DNA from: Porphyromonas gulae DSM 15663
GTDB lineage: Bacteria; Bacteroidota; Bacteroidia; Bacteroidales; Porphyromonadaceae
Direction of reading: 5' to 3'
DNA: 64,000 nt
Assembly: GCF_000378065.1 (NCBI RefSeq)
Contig: NZ_KB899153.1
Span: 1 to 64,000 of the forward strand
Shown here: positions 26,882 through 35,068 of the stretch, piece after piece
Numbering within the stretch: the first letter of the stretch is position 1
Layout: each line of letters begins with the position of its first letter
Notes under the pieces: generated by a model
The model's database searches: none
Seen by the model: only the letters and a program-made list of their open reading frames with translations
Told to the model about the DNA's origin: nothing
Made by a program: the position numbers and the translations under genes

Positions 26882-28300
26882 TTACTCAAGCGTAACTGAC
26901 GATTCGTCGCGCAGGACGGGTTGCACCAAAATGGATTCGGGCATACCATCGCGCTGCACCTGAAAGACGCACGAAGTAATCTGCTGGTCGTTCACGTACG
27001 AACGGAAGAAGAAGAGATAGGCAAAAGCCGGCTTGTATTTGGGCTGTGCCATTATGCGTGCAATCTTCTCGTAGTTCTTGGGTGACCAATAACGACAGCC
27101 GGCCAAACCATTGGCATCGGTGAAGATGTCCTCCTCGGTACGGTACTTCATGGTCTTTTTGATAAACTCTTTATAAGCAGCGGAATACTCCTCGGATCCG
27201 GACAAAGCAGGAATACCGTTGATGCTGATGATACGGTCTCCGGCTTTCAGCCCTGCCTTCGCTGCTGGAGAGTCGGGATCGACTGCTGCCACGAGCGAAA
27301 GATCATTGGCCTGATAGTACAGCCCCGTATAGAAGTAACGCTGACTCCGCAGACGGAACGTCGGGTTCTCACGATAGCGAATAAACGGGAACTCCATCAT
27401 CATCAAAGGCACGTTGTATCGCGCATATTCCGCCAACCCCAAAGGTGAGGAAAGGAAATCATTCGACTCGCATTGCCAGAAGACTTGGAGGTTGTTCCTG
27501 GCGTTGATCAGCCGTACACCGAGCTGGATCACATAAGGAGCATTGATCTCCTGTGTACCGGCCGGCATAATGGGGATCGATATCATCTTCTTGTCACGCG
27601 GAGAATACTGCCAAGAATTATGAGGAGCGGAGCTATTGAATGAGGTAAAGAGCTTGTTGTTATCGAACAGATAATAACAATCGACGATTACATCGGGATT
27701 GTTCAGCGTCTCTTTCATTCCCATGGCGCTCAGATATTTGCCCACTTCCTTGTAGACAGCTATATCGATCTCCTCGTTGTCGGGCGAAGAAGCAGCGAAA
27801 GAGTATGTACGCAGATTGGTAAAGTCCGCTTTGGTCGATGTCTTGACTTTGTATGGACGCACGATACGGCGATCGCTGGCATCCTGCAAGCTGTAGAAGC
27901 TGAAAGAGCGTGCCAACTGACGTTCGGACAGAATATACCGAGACTGGCAGTCACGTCCTAAGGTGATTTGCTTGGTTCCCGACAGATTGGAGACCTCCAG
28001 TCGGGTCGTATTTCCACTGATCAGGAGCTTCTGAAAATCCACTTCGTCCAGCGACGCAGTAGATTTGCCGGCCACTTTCTCAATGACATCGCCGGGTTTG
28101 AGTCCTGCCACATCGGCAGCACTGCCCGGCTCTACCGTGATGATAACAGGCCTATTGGCACCCCAATGTTCGTTATAGCTGATTTGGTACTGCATACCGA
28201 TGCGACAGACCTGATCGCTCCCCGTTGCGGACTGAGCCAAAGTCGCTGTTACTGAAAGCAATGCAGCGATTGCTACAGCAAATAAACGATTCATCTTCAT
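26882..28300 (-). CDS. Exported PDZ-DUF4136-PDZ protein
   Basis: A protein of 472 residues with a signal peptide (MKMNRLFAVAIAALLSVTAT, cut near AQS). The first PDZ domain spans about 30-115 (IITVEPGSAADVAGLKPGDV). The middle region resembles DUF4136 (TNLRTYSFA and DVIVDCYYLFDNN, about 150-300). A second PDZ-like segment lies near 340-395 (VAAVDPDSPAAKAGLKAGDR). There is no protease catalytic domain, so it looks like a periplasmic or outer-membrane-associated scaffold. The ATG at 28300 is chosen because it gives the signal peptide; a frame extending 20 residues further lacks support. The function is unknown. Confidence 0.75.
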   Translation of the reverse strand: MKMNRLFAVAIAALLSVTATLAQSATGSDQVCRIGMQYQISYNEHWGANRPVIITVEPGSAADVAGLKPGDVIEKVAGKSTASLDEVDFQKLLISGNTTRLEVSNLSGTKQITLGRDCQSRYILSERQLARSFSFYSLQDASDRRIVRPYKVKTSTKADFTNLRTYSFAASSPDNEEIDIAVYKEVGKYLSAMGMKETLNNPDVIVDCYYLFDNNKLFTSFNSSAPHNSWQYSPRDKKMISIPIMPAGTQEINAPYVIQLGVRLINARNNLQVFWQCESNDFLSSPLGLAEYARYNVPLMMMEFPFIRYRENPTFRLRSQRYFYTGLYYQANDLSLVAAVDPDSPAAKAGLKAGDRIISINGIPALSGSEEYSAAYKEFIKKTMKYRTEEDIFTDANGLAGCRYWSPKNYEKIARIMAQPKYKPAFAYLFFFRSYVNDQQITSCVFQVQRDGMPESILVQPVLRDESSVTLE

Positions 28301-28334
28301 TTCTGCTGATATTTTATTATTGGATTTATACCGG

Positions 28335-28817
28335 TCATAATTTGTTTTTACAGAGGTCAAATATAGTCAAAAGCACCTGATCGGTGGCCTGAGCGATGAC
28401 CTCCTCACGAGTACCGCTAAGATGCAGGCAGTGTGCAAAAGTATCCTCACCGATGGCAAGACCGATCCAAACTGTGCCGACCGGTGCCCGATCCGAACCG
28501 CCCGAAGGTCCGGCTATTCCCGTAGTCGCAATTCCTATATCGGCATCAAGCAGACGACAAACACCCACAGCCATACTGCGTGCCACAGGCTCGCTGACCA
28601 CTGTATGGCATTCAATATCGGCTTGGGACACTTCCAAAAGGCGTATTTTGATGTCGTTCTGATATGCCACGACCGAACCCCTGAAAAAAACCGAGGCTCC
28701 CGGGCAATGAGTTAGAGCCGAAGCAATAGCTCCTCCGGTACAACTCTCGGCAGTAGCCAATGTAAGACCTCGCTCTGTCAAGAGCTTCGCCAGTTCGGAA
28801 ATAACGGGACTATCCAT
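28335..28817 (-). CDS. pncC: CinA-type nicotinamide-nucleotide amidase PncC
   Basis: A 160-residue enzyme of the CinA C-terminal family, which deamidates nicotinamide mononucleotide and so recycles NAD. The family signature is complete: TLATAESCTGGAIASALTHC with the catalytic Ser, GSVVAYQNDIKI, TVVSEPVARSMA and ATTGIAGPSGGSDRAPVGTV. It is the stand-alone form, without the N-terminal molybdopterin-binding domain of longer CinA proteins. Its start overlaps the stop of tsaD (TGATG), so the two are translationally coupled. Confidence 0.9.
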   Translation of the reverse strand: MDSPVISELAKLLTERGLTLATAESCTGGAIASALTHCPGASVFFRGSVVAYQNDIKIRLLEVSQADIECHTVVSEPVARSMAVGVCRLLDADIGIATTGIAGPSGGSDRAPVGTVWIGLAIGEDTFAHCLHLSGTREEVIAQATDQVLLTIFDLCKNKL

Positions 28818-29842
28818 CAGATCGTGATGCGCGAGAATGGGACGGCATCGATGGGGCAGAAATCGCCCTGCAAGTACTTATAGTATCCGGAAATGGCTAC
28901 CATGGCAGCATTGTCCGTCGTATAGGCGAATTTGGGGATGAATACAGTCCAGCCATAACGTCGGGCATGATCGTGAAAAGCATCGCGCAGTCCGGTATTG
29001 GCTGATACACCACCGGCCAAGGCCACTTGTTTGATGCCATGATCTTTGGCCGCTTGGCGAAGTTTCTTCGTCAAGATGTCTATGACCGTGTGCTGAAGAG
29101 AGGCACACAGATCGGCCTTGTTCTTTTCGACGAAGTCGGGATCTTCGGCCAATTTGTCGCGCAGAGTATAGAGGAAAGATGTCTTGAGTCCGCTGAAGCT
29201 GTAGTCGTAACCGGACACATGAGGACGGGCAAAGCGGAATGCATCGGGTTTGCCCTCGGAGGCCAACTTATTAACGATGGGGCCTCCGGGGTAACCCAGC
29301 CCCATCACCTTGGCACATTTGTCGAAAGCCTCTCCGGCTGCATCGTCGATCGTCTGTCCTATTACCTCCATGTCATAAGGAGAGCGAACCAGAATAATCT
29401 GGGAGTTGCCCCCCGAAACCAACAAGCACAGGAATGGGAAAGAGGGATGCTGCGACTCCTCACCCGGCTCACGAAGAAAGTTGGCCAGGACATGGGCATG
29501 AAGATGATTGACTTCCAGCATCGGAATGCCCAAGGAAAGAGACAATCCCTTGGCAAAGCTGGTGCCTACAAGGAGCGATCCCAGCAAACCCGGGCCACGG
29601 GTGAAAGCGATGGCATCAATTTCTTCTTTGCGAATGCCGGCACGTTTGATAGCCTCGCTCACCACCGGGACAATGTTCTGCTGATGCGCACGCGATGCCA
29701 GTTCGGGCACCACTCCCCCATAGGCATTGTGTACGGCCTGTCCTGCGATCACGTTGCTAAGCATCGTTTCGTTCCTGACCACGGCTGCTGAGGTGTCGTC
29801 ACAGGAGCTTTCGATCCCCAATATGATAATGTCTTTCTTCAT
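28817..29842 (-). CDS. tsaD: tRNA threonylcarbamoyltransferase subunit TsaD
   Basis: The 341-residue catalytic subunit of the complex that attaches threonylcarbamoyl to A37 of tRNAs reading ANN codons. It shows ILGIESSCDDTSAA at the start, the metal-binding pair His113 and His117 in LEVNHLHAHV, TRGPGLLGSLLVG, LLVSGGNSQIILV, GLGYPGGP and LAGGVSANTGLR. The ATG at 29842 (MKKDIIILGIE) is the family start; upstream in-frame codons would add 40 residues with no homology. It overlaps pncC by one base. The other TsaBCE partners are not in this window. Confidence 0.95.
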   Translation of the reverse strand: MKKDIIILGIESSCDDTSAAVVRNETMLSNVIAGQAVHNAYGGVVPELASRAHQQNIVPVVSEAIKRAGIRKEEIDAIAFTRGPGLLGSLLVGTSFAKGLSLSLGIPMLEVNHLHAHVLANFLREPGEESQHPSFPFLCLLVSGGNSQIILVRSPYDMEVIGQTIDDAAGEAFDKCAKVMGLGYPGGPIVNKLASEGKPDAFRFARPHVSGYDYSFSGLKTSFLYTLRDKLAEDPDFVEKNKADLCASLQHTVIDILTKKLRQAAKDHGIKQVALAGGVSANTGLRDAFHDHARRYGWTVFIPKFAYTTDNAAMVAISGYYKYLQGDFCPIDAVPFSRITI

Positions 29843-30052
29843 TGCTGTCTTTTGTCTTTTTTCTATCTGCAAAAGAACGAATAAAACCTTGTTTGAGCCA
29901 ATTCTTCCTCCGAGTGTTGCTGTTTTTTCAATTAGTGACAAGGTACTGCCATGAGAAAACAAAGAGATAGAGGGATCCGAACCTTAGGAGTTACCTCTTT
30001 TAGAGGAAAATCCGACTGCTTCTAAGTTGAGTATAGACTGCCTGCAAAACGA

Positions 30053-30097
30053 CTAAGGCTGTGTCATAAAGGGGATAATCCTTTGACACAGCCTTAG
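30053..30097. terminator. Perfect 14-base hairpin, probable terminator
   Basis: CTAAGGCTGTGTCA (30053-30066) is the exact reverse complement of TGACACAGCCTTAG (30084-30097), with AAGG/CCTT pairing inside the loop. It lies downstream of the tRNA-Glu/rpsT unit on the minus strand, so it probably ends that transcript, although there is no clear T-run on either side. The rest of the 280-base gap between tsaD and the tRNA shows nothing else. Confidence 0.6.
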
Positions 30098-30124
30098 TAT
30101 GGGAACTGCTATTCGTTCTGCGTG

Positions 30125-30196
30125 TAGCCCATAGGGGAATCGAACCCCTCTTTCAAGAATGAAAATCTTGCGTCCTAACCGATAGACGAATGGGCC
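30125..30196 (-). tRNA. tRNA-Glu (anticodon TTC)
   Basis: The minus strand folds into a full cloverleaf: acceptor GGCCCAT with ATGGGCT, D-stem GTCT/GGAC, anticodon stem CAAGA/TCTTG with loop TTTTCAT (anticodon TTC), and T-stem AGGGG/CCCCT with TTCGATT. The discriminator is A, and the 3' CCA is not fully encoded. The same sequence occurs again at 30545-30616, on the other side of rpsT. The copy lies 3' of rpsT on a probable shared transcript. Confidence 0.96.
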
Positions 30197-30260
30197 AAAC
30201 CGAGCCTGACACTCCTCTCCGCTTCGCAGACAAGTACGAGCGAGGGGGGAGAGTCTTCCC

Positions 30261-30515
30261 TTACGCTAATGTATTCATGCGGCGAGCGAGCTTTGACTTC
30301 AGATTGGCGGCTTTATTCTTGTGAATAATATTCTTGCCGGCCAAGCGATCAAGCATCGATGCCAATACGGGGTATTTCTTTTCAGCTTCAGTACGGTCCG
30401 TCAGTGCACGGAACGCTTTCACAGCATTACGAGCCGTACGGGCATAGTAACGATTGTGCAGTCTGCGCGCGTTTGTCTGACGAATTCGCTTTTCTGATGA
30501 AATATGATTTGCCAT
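30261..30515 (-). CDS. rpsT: 30S ribosomal protein S20
   Basis: The 84-residue helical protein S20 of the small subunit, which binds 16S rRNA early in assembly. It is rich in Lys and Arg and has the family start [20 protein letters not shown] and the C-terminal [17 protein letters not shown]. It sits between two identical tRNA-Glu genes, with 28 bases upstream and 64 bases downstream, so all three probably arise from one processed RNA started at the promoter near 30660. Confidence 0.97.
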   Translation of the reverse strand: MANHISSEKRIRQTNARRLHNRYYARTARNAVKAFRALTDRTEAEKKYPVLASMLDRLAGKNIIHKNKAANLKSKLARRMNTLA

Positions 30516-30544
30516 ATCCTTCTCTTGTGATAATTTTAATTCTG

Positions 30545-30616
30545 TAGCCCATAGGGGAATCGAACCCCTCTTTCAAGAATGAAAATCTTGCGTCCTAACC
30601 GATAGACGAATGGGCC
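30545..30616 (-). tRNA. tRNA-Glu (anticodon TTC), second copy
   Basis: Identical to the tRNA-Glu at 30125-30196, including a few flanking bases on the 3' side. The same cloverleaf and TTC anticodon are read. It is the first unit after a near-ideal promoter (30660-30690), and its position 5' of rpsT implies processing by RNase P and a 3' nuclease within a mixed tRNA-mRNA transcript. Confidence 0.96.
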
Positions 30617-30659
30617 TCCGGATGATCTTAGCAAAGGACAAAAATCCGTTTTGCGTTTG

Positions 30660-30690
30660 CAAAGGTAGTATTAAATCTGAAATTGCCAAA
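30660..30690 (-). promoter_or_regulatory. Promoter of the tRNA-Glu/rpsT/tRNA-Glu unit
   Basis: Read on the minus strand, TTTG (30690-30687) is followed after 19 bases by TACCTTTG (30667-30660). This is the exact spacing and consensus of Bacteroidetes housekeeping promoters. Transcription would begin about 35 bases before the mature tRNA. Confidence 0.78.
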
Positions 30691-31195
30691 CGATTTTACT
30701 TCTGCACCATGTAAGTTTCTGCACTTTTGACTCTTCTTTTTCCATTGTCTCCTCCAAAAGCTCCTCACAAGATAATAGTTCGAAGAGGCTTACCGGCATT
30801 CTAAAAGTGTTCGATCCGTCAGGAAAAGACGAACCGCAAATCAGAAGAAAGTGGTTCCGGAAATTCTGAAAACACGCGCGTAAAAAATTTCGTTTTGGCT
30901 CGAGAACAAAAAAATTCTCGAACCAAAACGAAAAAAATCTCACGCCACGTTTTGCGGAGCCATACTCGACAAAATTGACGAACGTAAAAGCGTGCAAGAC
31001 GAGTATGCTCCCTCTCGCCGTTTTTTGTATCGGAGGAGGTAGAGAGTTTGGTCAGAGGGTTTGGCCATCTAAACCAAACAGCTTGGGCACAGAGAACTAA
31101 GATCGATGGAGATATTGCCTTACTTTTTGAGTATGACCATGCCACCGAATTCGGCGAAGACAAGGGTCTGCAAGTGGATGGTCTCGCAGGATCGC
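30691..31195. other. Gap between the tRNA-Glu promoter and rnr, mostly repeat
   Basis: No gene is supported here. The middle is occupied by a dispersed palindrome (30869-30953). Short frames on either strand across it encode the same low-complexity peptide as frames over the other copies and are artefacts of the repeat. No clear terminator for rnr was seen. Confidence 0.6.
30869..30953. repeat. Dispersed intergenic palindrome, copy 4
   Basis: The best-preserved copy. The left arm (30869-30906) starts AAAACACGCGCGTAAA and ends GGCTCGAGAA; the right arm (30915-30953) starts TTCTCGAACCAAAACG and ends CGCCACGTTTT. They are near reverse complements over almost 40 bases around a short A-rich loop. 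Confidence 0.8.
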
Positions 31196-33391
31196 TTAGC
31201 CTACGGGTTCGAAGTCGAGTTGCTTTCTGTCCAGATTGGCCTGAGCAACGCGTACGGTGATGGCATCGCCCAGACTGTAGCGATGACGATAGCGACGCCC
31301 GATGAGGCAGAAGTTCTTGTCGTCGTATTCGTAGTAGTCATCATCGAGACAGCGGATGGGTATAAGGCCTTCGCACATATTTTCCTTCAGTTCTACGTAC
31401 AACCCCCACTCGGTAACGCCCGATATTACACCATCGAATACTTTGCCGAGGTGTTCGGACATAAACTCCACCTGTTTGTATTTGATGGAAGCGCGTTCGG
31501 CCGAGGCTGCCAGTTGCTCCATTGCCGATGAATGCTTGCACTTTTCCTCATAGTCATTCTTGTCTACGGAACTTCCTCCCGAAAGGTATTTCGTCAGCAG
31601 TCGATGCACCATCAAGTCCGGATAGCGGCGAATGGGCGAAGTGAAGTGGGTATAAAAATCGAATGCCAATCCGTAGTGGCCGATGTTGTCCGTTGAGTAG
31701 ATGGCCTTGGCCATGGAGCGTATGGCGACGGTAGAGATCAGATTTTCCTCGGGCTTGTTTTGGATGTTGTCCAGAAGAGAATTGATGCTCTTGCTTACCT
31801 CCACATTGCTGCCTGTAGTGCGCAGCTTATAGCCGAATCGGCGGATGAAGTCCGACAAGGTCTCCAGCCTGTCGGGATCGGGCAGGTCGTGGATACGATA
31901 AACAAAGGTCTTGGCTCGTTTCCCTTGGGTCTCGTCACCTATATGTCGGGCTACCGTCCTGTTGGCCAGAAGCATGAACTCTTCGATCAGCTTGTTGGCT
32001 TCCTTGCTTTCCTTGACCACTACACCCAGAGGACGACCTTTCTCGTCTATTTCGAAGCGGACTTCTTTTCTTTCGAAAGCAATCGCTCCGTTTTGGAATC
32101 GTTCTTCACGAAGTCGCTGTGCCAGCTCATTGAGTTTGAGAATGGCCTCTTTGCAGTCGCCTTCGCCGGTCTCGATCACGGCCTGTGCCTCTTCGTAGGC
32201 GAACCGGCGGTCGCTCTTGATCACGGAGCGACAGATGCGATACTCCAATACCTTGGCTTCATCATTCATCTGGAATATGCAGCTATAGGCATATTTCTCT
32301 TCGTCGGGACGGAGGGAACAAAGGTCGTTGCAGAGGCGTTCGGGGAGCATCGGGATGGTGCGATCCACGAGATAGATACTCGTGGCGCGGTTGTATGCTT
32401 CCTGATCGATGATGTCGCCCTCAGTGACGTAGTGCGAGACATCCGCGATATGTACGCCCACCTCGTAGCAATCATCCTCTAGCGGACGGAACGATAGGGC
32501 GTCATCGAAGTCCTTGGCATCCTTCGGGTCGATGGTGAAGGTGAGTACGGACCGAAAATCTTCTCTTCGCGCCAGTTCTTCTTCTGTGATCTTGCCATCC
32601 AGACGGTCGGCTGCCTCTTCCACCTCTTGGGGGTAGATATAGGGCAATCCGAACTCGGCCAGAATGGCATTCATCTCGGCATCGTTGTCTCCGGCCGGTC
32701 CCAACACGGCTTGTACCTCTCCGATGGGATTCTTGGATTGCTCCGGCCATTCGAGTATTCGGGCTATTACCTTATCGCCGTTTTTCGCATTGCCGAGGTT
32801 GTCCTTGGGGATGAAAATGTCATTGGCTAAGGTGCGATCTTCCGTAACAAGGAAAGCGAAGTCTCGATTGATTTGGATCTTGCCGACGAAAGTGGCCTGC
32901 TTCTGTTCGATGATCTCGATCACGGCGGCTTCCGGCGCACGGCCACGGCGTTTGGCAAAGAGTTGTACTTTCACTTTGTCGCCGTCCATGGCATGTGCCG
33001 AATTTCTTTCGGCAATGAAAATGGGCGTTCCACCTCCTTCGGGAATAAATGAATTGCGGCCATTGAACCGACGCTCGAAGGTGCCTATGACAATCAATCC
33101 CAAGGCATTGTACCGATAGCGTCCGCGTTCTATCTCATGCAGAATGTCGTCCACAGCCATGTCCTCCATCAGGGAGTTCACCATTAGCTTTTGCGGCGTG
33201 GCTTCTATTCCCATCAGATGGCTTACCTGCTTGTAGTTCATCACGCTCTGAGGATTGCTTTGGAATACGCCCAAAATGGCATTGCGCATTTCCTCCTTGG
33301 TCATGCGTTTGTTCCTGCGGCTGGCGCGGTTGATGCGAGGAGCGTCTCCCTTGCGAGCTTTACTCTTGCTTTTATCTTTCCTTTTACTCAT
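31196..33391 (-). CDS. rnr: Ribonuclease R
   Basis: A 3'-to-5' exoribonuclease of 731 residues that degrades structured RNA. The order is a basic N-terminus (KRKDKSKSKARKG), a winged-helix-like segment, two cold-shock domains (about 80-240), the RNB catalytic domain with DPKDAKDFDDALSF and its metal-binding aspartates, and a C-terminal S1 domain (about 640-720; GVISGVTEWGLYVEL). The length fits the RNase R family and not the shorter RNase II. It follows the GH3-type gene by 52 bases on the same strand. Confidence 0.94.
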   Translation of the reverse strand: MSKRKDKSKSKARKGDAPRINRASRRNKRMTKEEMRNAILGVFQSNPQSVMNYKQVSHLMGIEATPQKLMVNSLMEDMAVDDILHEIERGRYRYNALGLIVIGTFERRFNGRNSFIPEGGGTPIFIAERNSAHAMDGDKVKVQLFAKRRGRAPEAAVIEIIEQKQATFVGKIQINRDFAFLVTEDRTLANDIFIPKDNLGNAKNGDKVIARILEWPEQSKNPIGEVQAVLGPAGDNDAEMNAILAEFGLPYIYPQEVEEAADRLDGKITEEELARREDFRSVLTFTIDPKDAKDFDDALSFRPLEDDCYEVGVHIADVSHYVTEGDIIDQEAYNRATSIYLVDRTIPMLPERLCNDLCSLRPDEEKYAYSCIFQMNDEAKVLEYRICRSVIKSDRRFAYEEAQAVIETGEGDCKEAILKLNELAQRLREERFQNGAIAFERKEVRFEIDEKGRPLGVVVKESKEANKLIEEFMLLANRTVARHIGDETQGKRAKTFVYRIHDLPDPDRLETLSDFIRRFGYKLRTTGSNVEVSKSINSLLDNIQNKPEENLISTVAIRSMAKAIYSTDNIGHYGLAFDFYTHFTSPIRRYPDLMVHRLLTKYLSGGSSVDKNDYEEKCKHSSAMEQLAASAERASIKYKQVEFMSEHLGKVFDGVISGVTEWGLYVELKENMCEGLIPIRCLDDDYYEYDDKNFCLIGRRYRHRYSLGDAITVRVAQANLDRKQLDFEPVG

Positions 33392-33443
33392 TGATTCTTT
33401 TGTTCGGAAACACCTCCCCCTGCCAATAATCGGGAAGATGCGA

Positions 33444-34955
33444 TTAACTGTTCATTTCGAGGATAGACCTCATTATTTCCGGTGTATTGCTCAGACGAGG
33501 CACTTTGTGCTGTCCTCCCAGCTTGCCCTGCTCTGCAAGCCAATCATGGAAGAGACCGGGGCGAGCGATCGTCAAGGAGAGTGGGAGCAAAGTCATGTCT
33601 GCATATCGCTTGGCTTCGTAGTCGGAATTGAGCGTTTGCAGTTCGGCGTCCAACGCTTGGGCAAACGCATTCGGATCAGCCGGTGCAGAGACAAATTCGA
33701 TCAGCCAGTCGTGCCACCCCTTACCCTCCTCCGGGAAAAAGTGGGGTGCTGCCGTATAGTCCACTGCCTGCACGCCGAATCGCTTGCATGTCGTCGCCAA
33801 TGCTTTGTCGCTATTGTGTACCATCAGCTCTTCTCCGAATGCGTTGATGTAGTGCTTGGTGCGACCGGTGATGACTATTTTGTATGGTTTGACCGAGGTG
33901 AAGCGTACGGTGTCGCCCAATACATAACGGTAGAGTCCGCCGAGCGTGCTGATGATCATAGCGTAGTTACGCCCTTTTTCCACCCCTTCGAGTGGGATGG
34001 CTTCCGCCTCGGGCTGGCCGAAATGCTCCATTGGGATGAATTCGTAGTAAACTCCGTAATCGAGCATCAGTAGCATGCCGCTATCCGTCGGATCATCCTG
34101 AATACCGAAGAAACCTTCCGAAGCGTTGTACGTCTCCATATACTGCATCCGCGAAGAAGGTATCAGCTTCTCATACTGCTCTCGATAGGGCGCGAAACTG
34201 ATGCCGCCGTGGAAGAATACTTCCAACTCCGGCCATACATCCGACAAAGTCTCTCGGCCTGTAGCTGCGAGTACTTCCTTGATCAGGACAAGGATCCAAG
34301 ACGGTACGCCGGACAAGCTCCCGACCCGTGCATGTACCACTTCGCGAACTACGGCTTTCAGCTTCTCCGTCCACTCATCCATCAGGAGCGTCTCTTTCGA
34401 GGGCACCCGTATGCTGTTGCCGAGCGCAGGCATATTCTCGACAAGGATGGCACTCAAGTCGCCAACTTGTATGTCGGCATTCATGGATACAGGGGCGTGA
34501 CTGCCACCCAGTACCAAACCTTTCGTCGTGAAGAAACGACTGTCAGGTCTGTTGCGTAGGTACAGCCATAAGGAGTCTTTCCCCCCTTGATAATGGCAAT
34601 AGTGCAGATAGCGATATGGAACGGGGATGAACTTGCTTTTGCTATTGGTGGTCCCACTGCTTTTGGCAAACCATGTACAACGCCCCGGGCAGAGCACATC
34701 CTTTTCGCCGCGAAGCATCTGTTCTATTTCGGCTTGTGTCGACTCGTAGTCACGCACAGGTACATTGCGAGCAAAACTCTCCTTCGAACTGATACGACTG
34801 AAGCCGTAGCGGATGCCGGTGGATGTGTAGGCTGCACTCGACAGGATGCGCTTGAGCTGTCGGTCTTGTATCTCTTCTGCTCGGGAGGCATAGGTGTCGA
34901 TGGTTTTCAACCTGCTTTTCGATAAGGCATATATGATGCGAGTCTTGTAGTCCAT
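33444..34955 (-). CDS. GH3 family acyl-adenylate/amide synthetase-like protein
   Basis: A 503-residue member of the GH3 family, whose plant members join amino acids to hormones such as auxin and jasmonate by acyl-adenylation. The nucleotide-binding motif SSGTTNSKSK lies at 99-108, with METYNASEGFFGIQDD (motif 2) and YRYVLGDTVRF (motif 3) in the expected order, followed by the C-terminal domain after ITGRTKHYINAFGEEL. The bacterial substrate is not known to me and nothing nearby identifies it. It precedes rnr and has its own probable promoter. Confidence 0.85.
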   Translation of the reverse strand: MDYKTRIIYALSKSRLKTIDTYASRAEEIQDRQLKRILSSAAYTSTGIRYGFSRISSKESFARNVPVRDYESTQAEIEQMLRGEKDVLCPGRCTWFAKSSGTTNSKSKFIPVPYRYLHYCHYQGGKDSLWLYLRNRPDSRFFTTKGLVLGGSHAPVSMNADIQVGDLSAILVENMPALGNSIRVPSKETLLMDEWTEKLKAVVREVVHARVGSLSGVPSWILVLIKEVLAATGRETLSDVWPELEVFFHGGISFAPYREQYEKLIPSSRMQYMETYNASEGFFGIQDDPTDSGMLLMLDYGVYYEFIPMEHFGQPEAEAIPLEGVEKGRNYAMIISTLGGLYRYVLGDTVRFTSVKPYKIVITGRTKHYINAFGEELMVHNSDKALATTCKRFGVQAVDYTAAPHFFPEEGKGWHDWLIEFVSAPADPNAFAQALDAELQTLNSDYEAKRYADMTLLPLSLTIARPGLFHDWLAEQGKLGGQHKVPRLSNTPEIMRSILEMNS

Positions 34956-34972
34956 CAGTCTCCGTTTCTTTA

Positions 34973-34980
34973 CAAAAGTA
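34973..34980 (-). promoter_or_regulatory. Probable -7 element of the GH3-type gene
   Basis: TACTTTTG on the minus strand fits TAnnTTTG and lies 18 bases before the start codon. No clear -33 box was found at the usual distance. Confidence 0.4.
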
Positions 34981-35068
34981 TCATTTCTTTTTTCGAAAGC
35001 GGTCTCTTGTCTCAGGCGTCACAATCCGCAAAAGAATACAAGTGAAGAGAGGTATAAAGTATTGACTT

